This document shows, piece by piece, positions 63,415 through 64,000 of a stretch of DNA of 64,000 bases. Source of the stretch: Elusimicrobiales bacterium (GTDB lineage: Bacteria > Elusimicrobiota > Elusimicrobia > Elusimicrobiales > UBA9959); the NCBI GenBank assembly GCA_028713125.1, contig JAQTOU010000002.1:1-64000 (forward strand). Reading direction: 5' to 3'. The number at the start of each line of letters is the position of its first letter. Position 1 is the first letter of the stretch. Under the pieces are notes generated by a model. It made no database searches. It had not been told where the DNA came from and worked only from the letters and a program-made list of their open reading frames with translations. A program made the position numbers and the translations under genes.

Positions 63415-64000
63415 ATGGCTGAAAAAATAAAATTGATCAAGGTTTTGAAGAACCAGGTGCTTTATTCCCTGCCTTCCGCGGCGCTGCTCGGCGACGGGTT
63501 CATCGACGGTGTCGGGTGGCCCGCCGATAAAGCCTCCCTCGTCTTCGTCTTCCCCGCTAAAGAAGCAGGAAGCGGCGAACCGGTCAGGGATATGGTCTCG
63601 GGCAGGAAATACGTCTGCCGCCTGACCTATATGGCTGACAAGAAGATGCTCCCCGCCGGCGGGACGCCGGGACTTTCCTGCGGCCTCACCCTGGAGCCTT
63701 TTAAGAATACCGCGGAGCATAAAAAGTGGGCGAGGGCTACCGACCTGAAATATTTTTCCGGGCCCTTCAAAAAATATCTTACCCCGAGCTTCGAGGCCGA
63801 GGCGAAGGAATATTACAAGAACGAGCTGCCGAAGGCTGAAGGCGTCAGCGTGCGCAAAAAAGGCAGGGTGGTTTCCATGCTTACGCTGCTGAAGATAGCC
63901 GGGAAGCCCGGCTCCAGGCCTTTGGACTGGATCTCCTGGGTCTGGGTGGATCCCGGCCTGGCCAAAGCCGAACGGCTGGCCGCCCACGCGCTCCTGCGGG
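63415..64000 (+). CDS. Hypothetical protein, 3' truncated by window end
   Basis: An ATG at 63415 opens a frame that runs to the window end without a stop (195 codons visible). The visible part reads MAEKIKLIKVLKNQVLYSLP and later WVWVDPGLAKAERLAAHALL. It has no signal peptide and includes KYFSGPFKKYLTPSFEAEAKEYYKNEL. I recognise no family. It begins 10 bases after the previous gene's stop and is on the same strand, so it is likely in the same unit. Codon use matches its neighbours. Confidence 0.75.
   Translation, partial: MAEKIKLIKVLKNQVLYSLPSAALLGDGFIDGVGWPADKASLVFVFPAKEAGSGEPVRDMVSGRKYVCRLTYMADKKMLPAGGTPGLSCGLTLEPFKNTAEHKKWARATDLKYFSGPFKKYLTPSFEAEAKEYYKNELPKAEGVSVRKKGRVVSMLTLLKIAGKPGSRPLDWISWVWVDPGLAKAERLAAHALLR

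Overview
The window is about 64 kb of GC-rich bacterial chromosome holding roughly 80 genes. It begins in the 3' end of tuf (EF-Tu) followed by rpsJ, and ends inside an unfinished reading frame. No phage, insertion sequence, CRISPR array, rRNA or recognisable tRNA is visible. The gene content suggests an uncultured Gram-negative (diderm) bacterium, and I favour Elusimicrobiota or a close relative. The reasons are a major-pilin-type prepilin, GTP-dependent PEP carboxykinase, an OmpA-like protein, many small secreted proteins with Lcl/FGE-like, Sel1, FecR or GYF-like domains, and frequent AUA and AGG codons. This placement is inference; no rRNA gene is present to settle it.

Layout. 1-0.5 kb: end of the str operon, closed by a strong terminator. 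0.5-24 kb: mostly one-gene transcription units (TetR regulator, cupin, CvpA-like, Sel1, zinc-ribbon, a 660-aa GX3-repeat secreted protein, methyltransferase, rhodanese, membrane Ser/Thr kinase, YcaQ-like DNA glycosylase, two proteins resembling the two halves of CpaB, DTW protein, and an RlmN/histidine-kinase pair). 24-33 kb: an OPT-family transporter, membrane proteins, two zf-TFIIB paralogues and a FecR-domain protein. 33-43 kb: secreted M48 and M28 peptidases, DUF6132-thioredoxin, DUF302, alpha/beta hydrolase, GYF/DUF2752, OmpA-like, surface-repeat and Lcl-repeat proteins, and a REC-CheC fusion. 43-47 kb: RRM protein, pckG and an ornithine carbamoyltransferase. 47-59 kb: secreted lipase-like and V8-like serine protease genes, several unknown exported proteins, AlaX, and an L,D-transpeptidase/RluA/phosphatase operon. 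59-64 kb: a probable small structured RNA, a type IV prepilin, an Fe-S-type flavoprotein, aspartate kinase and membrane proteins.

Two genome-wide habits stand out. First, a dispersed intergenic module sits between many genes: a head reading ATAGGGGACGCTGATGACT, a small AT-rich hairpin, a GC-rich terminator hairpin, a T-rich tail, and then TAGAAT. In copies between codirectional genes the TAGAAT is usually kept. In the four copies between convergent genes it is absent. This fits a fused terminator-promoter cassette. Second, in about a dozen genes a good -10 hexamer ends only 6-8 bases before the start codon, so the mRNA would be leaderless. Two further promoters lead into short ORFs that overlap the start of the real gene.

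The most novel-looking elements are the terminator-promoter cassette with its leaderless downstream genes, the orphan RNA at 59579-59694, the GX3-repeat/SH3-like secreted protein, and the split CpaB-like pair. Roughly half of the proteins are exported or membrane-bound and have no function I can name; they are described from sequence only.
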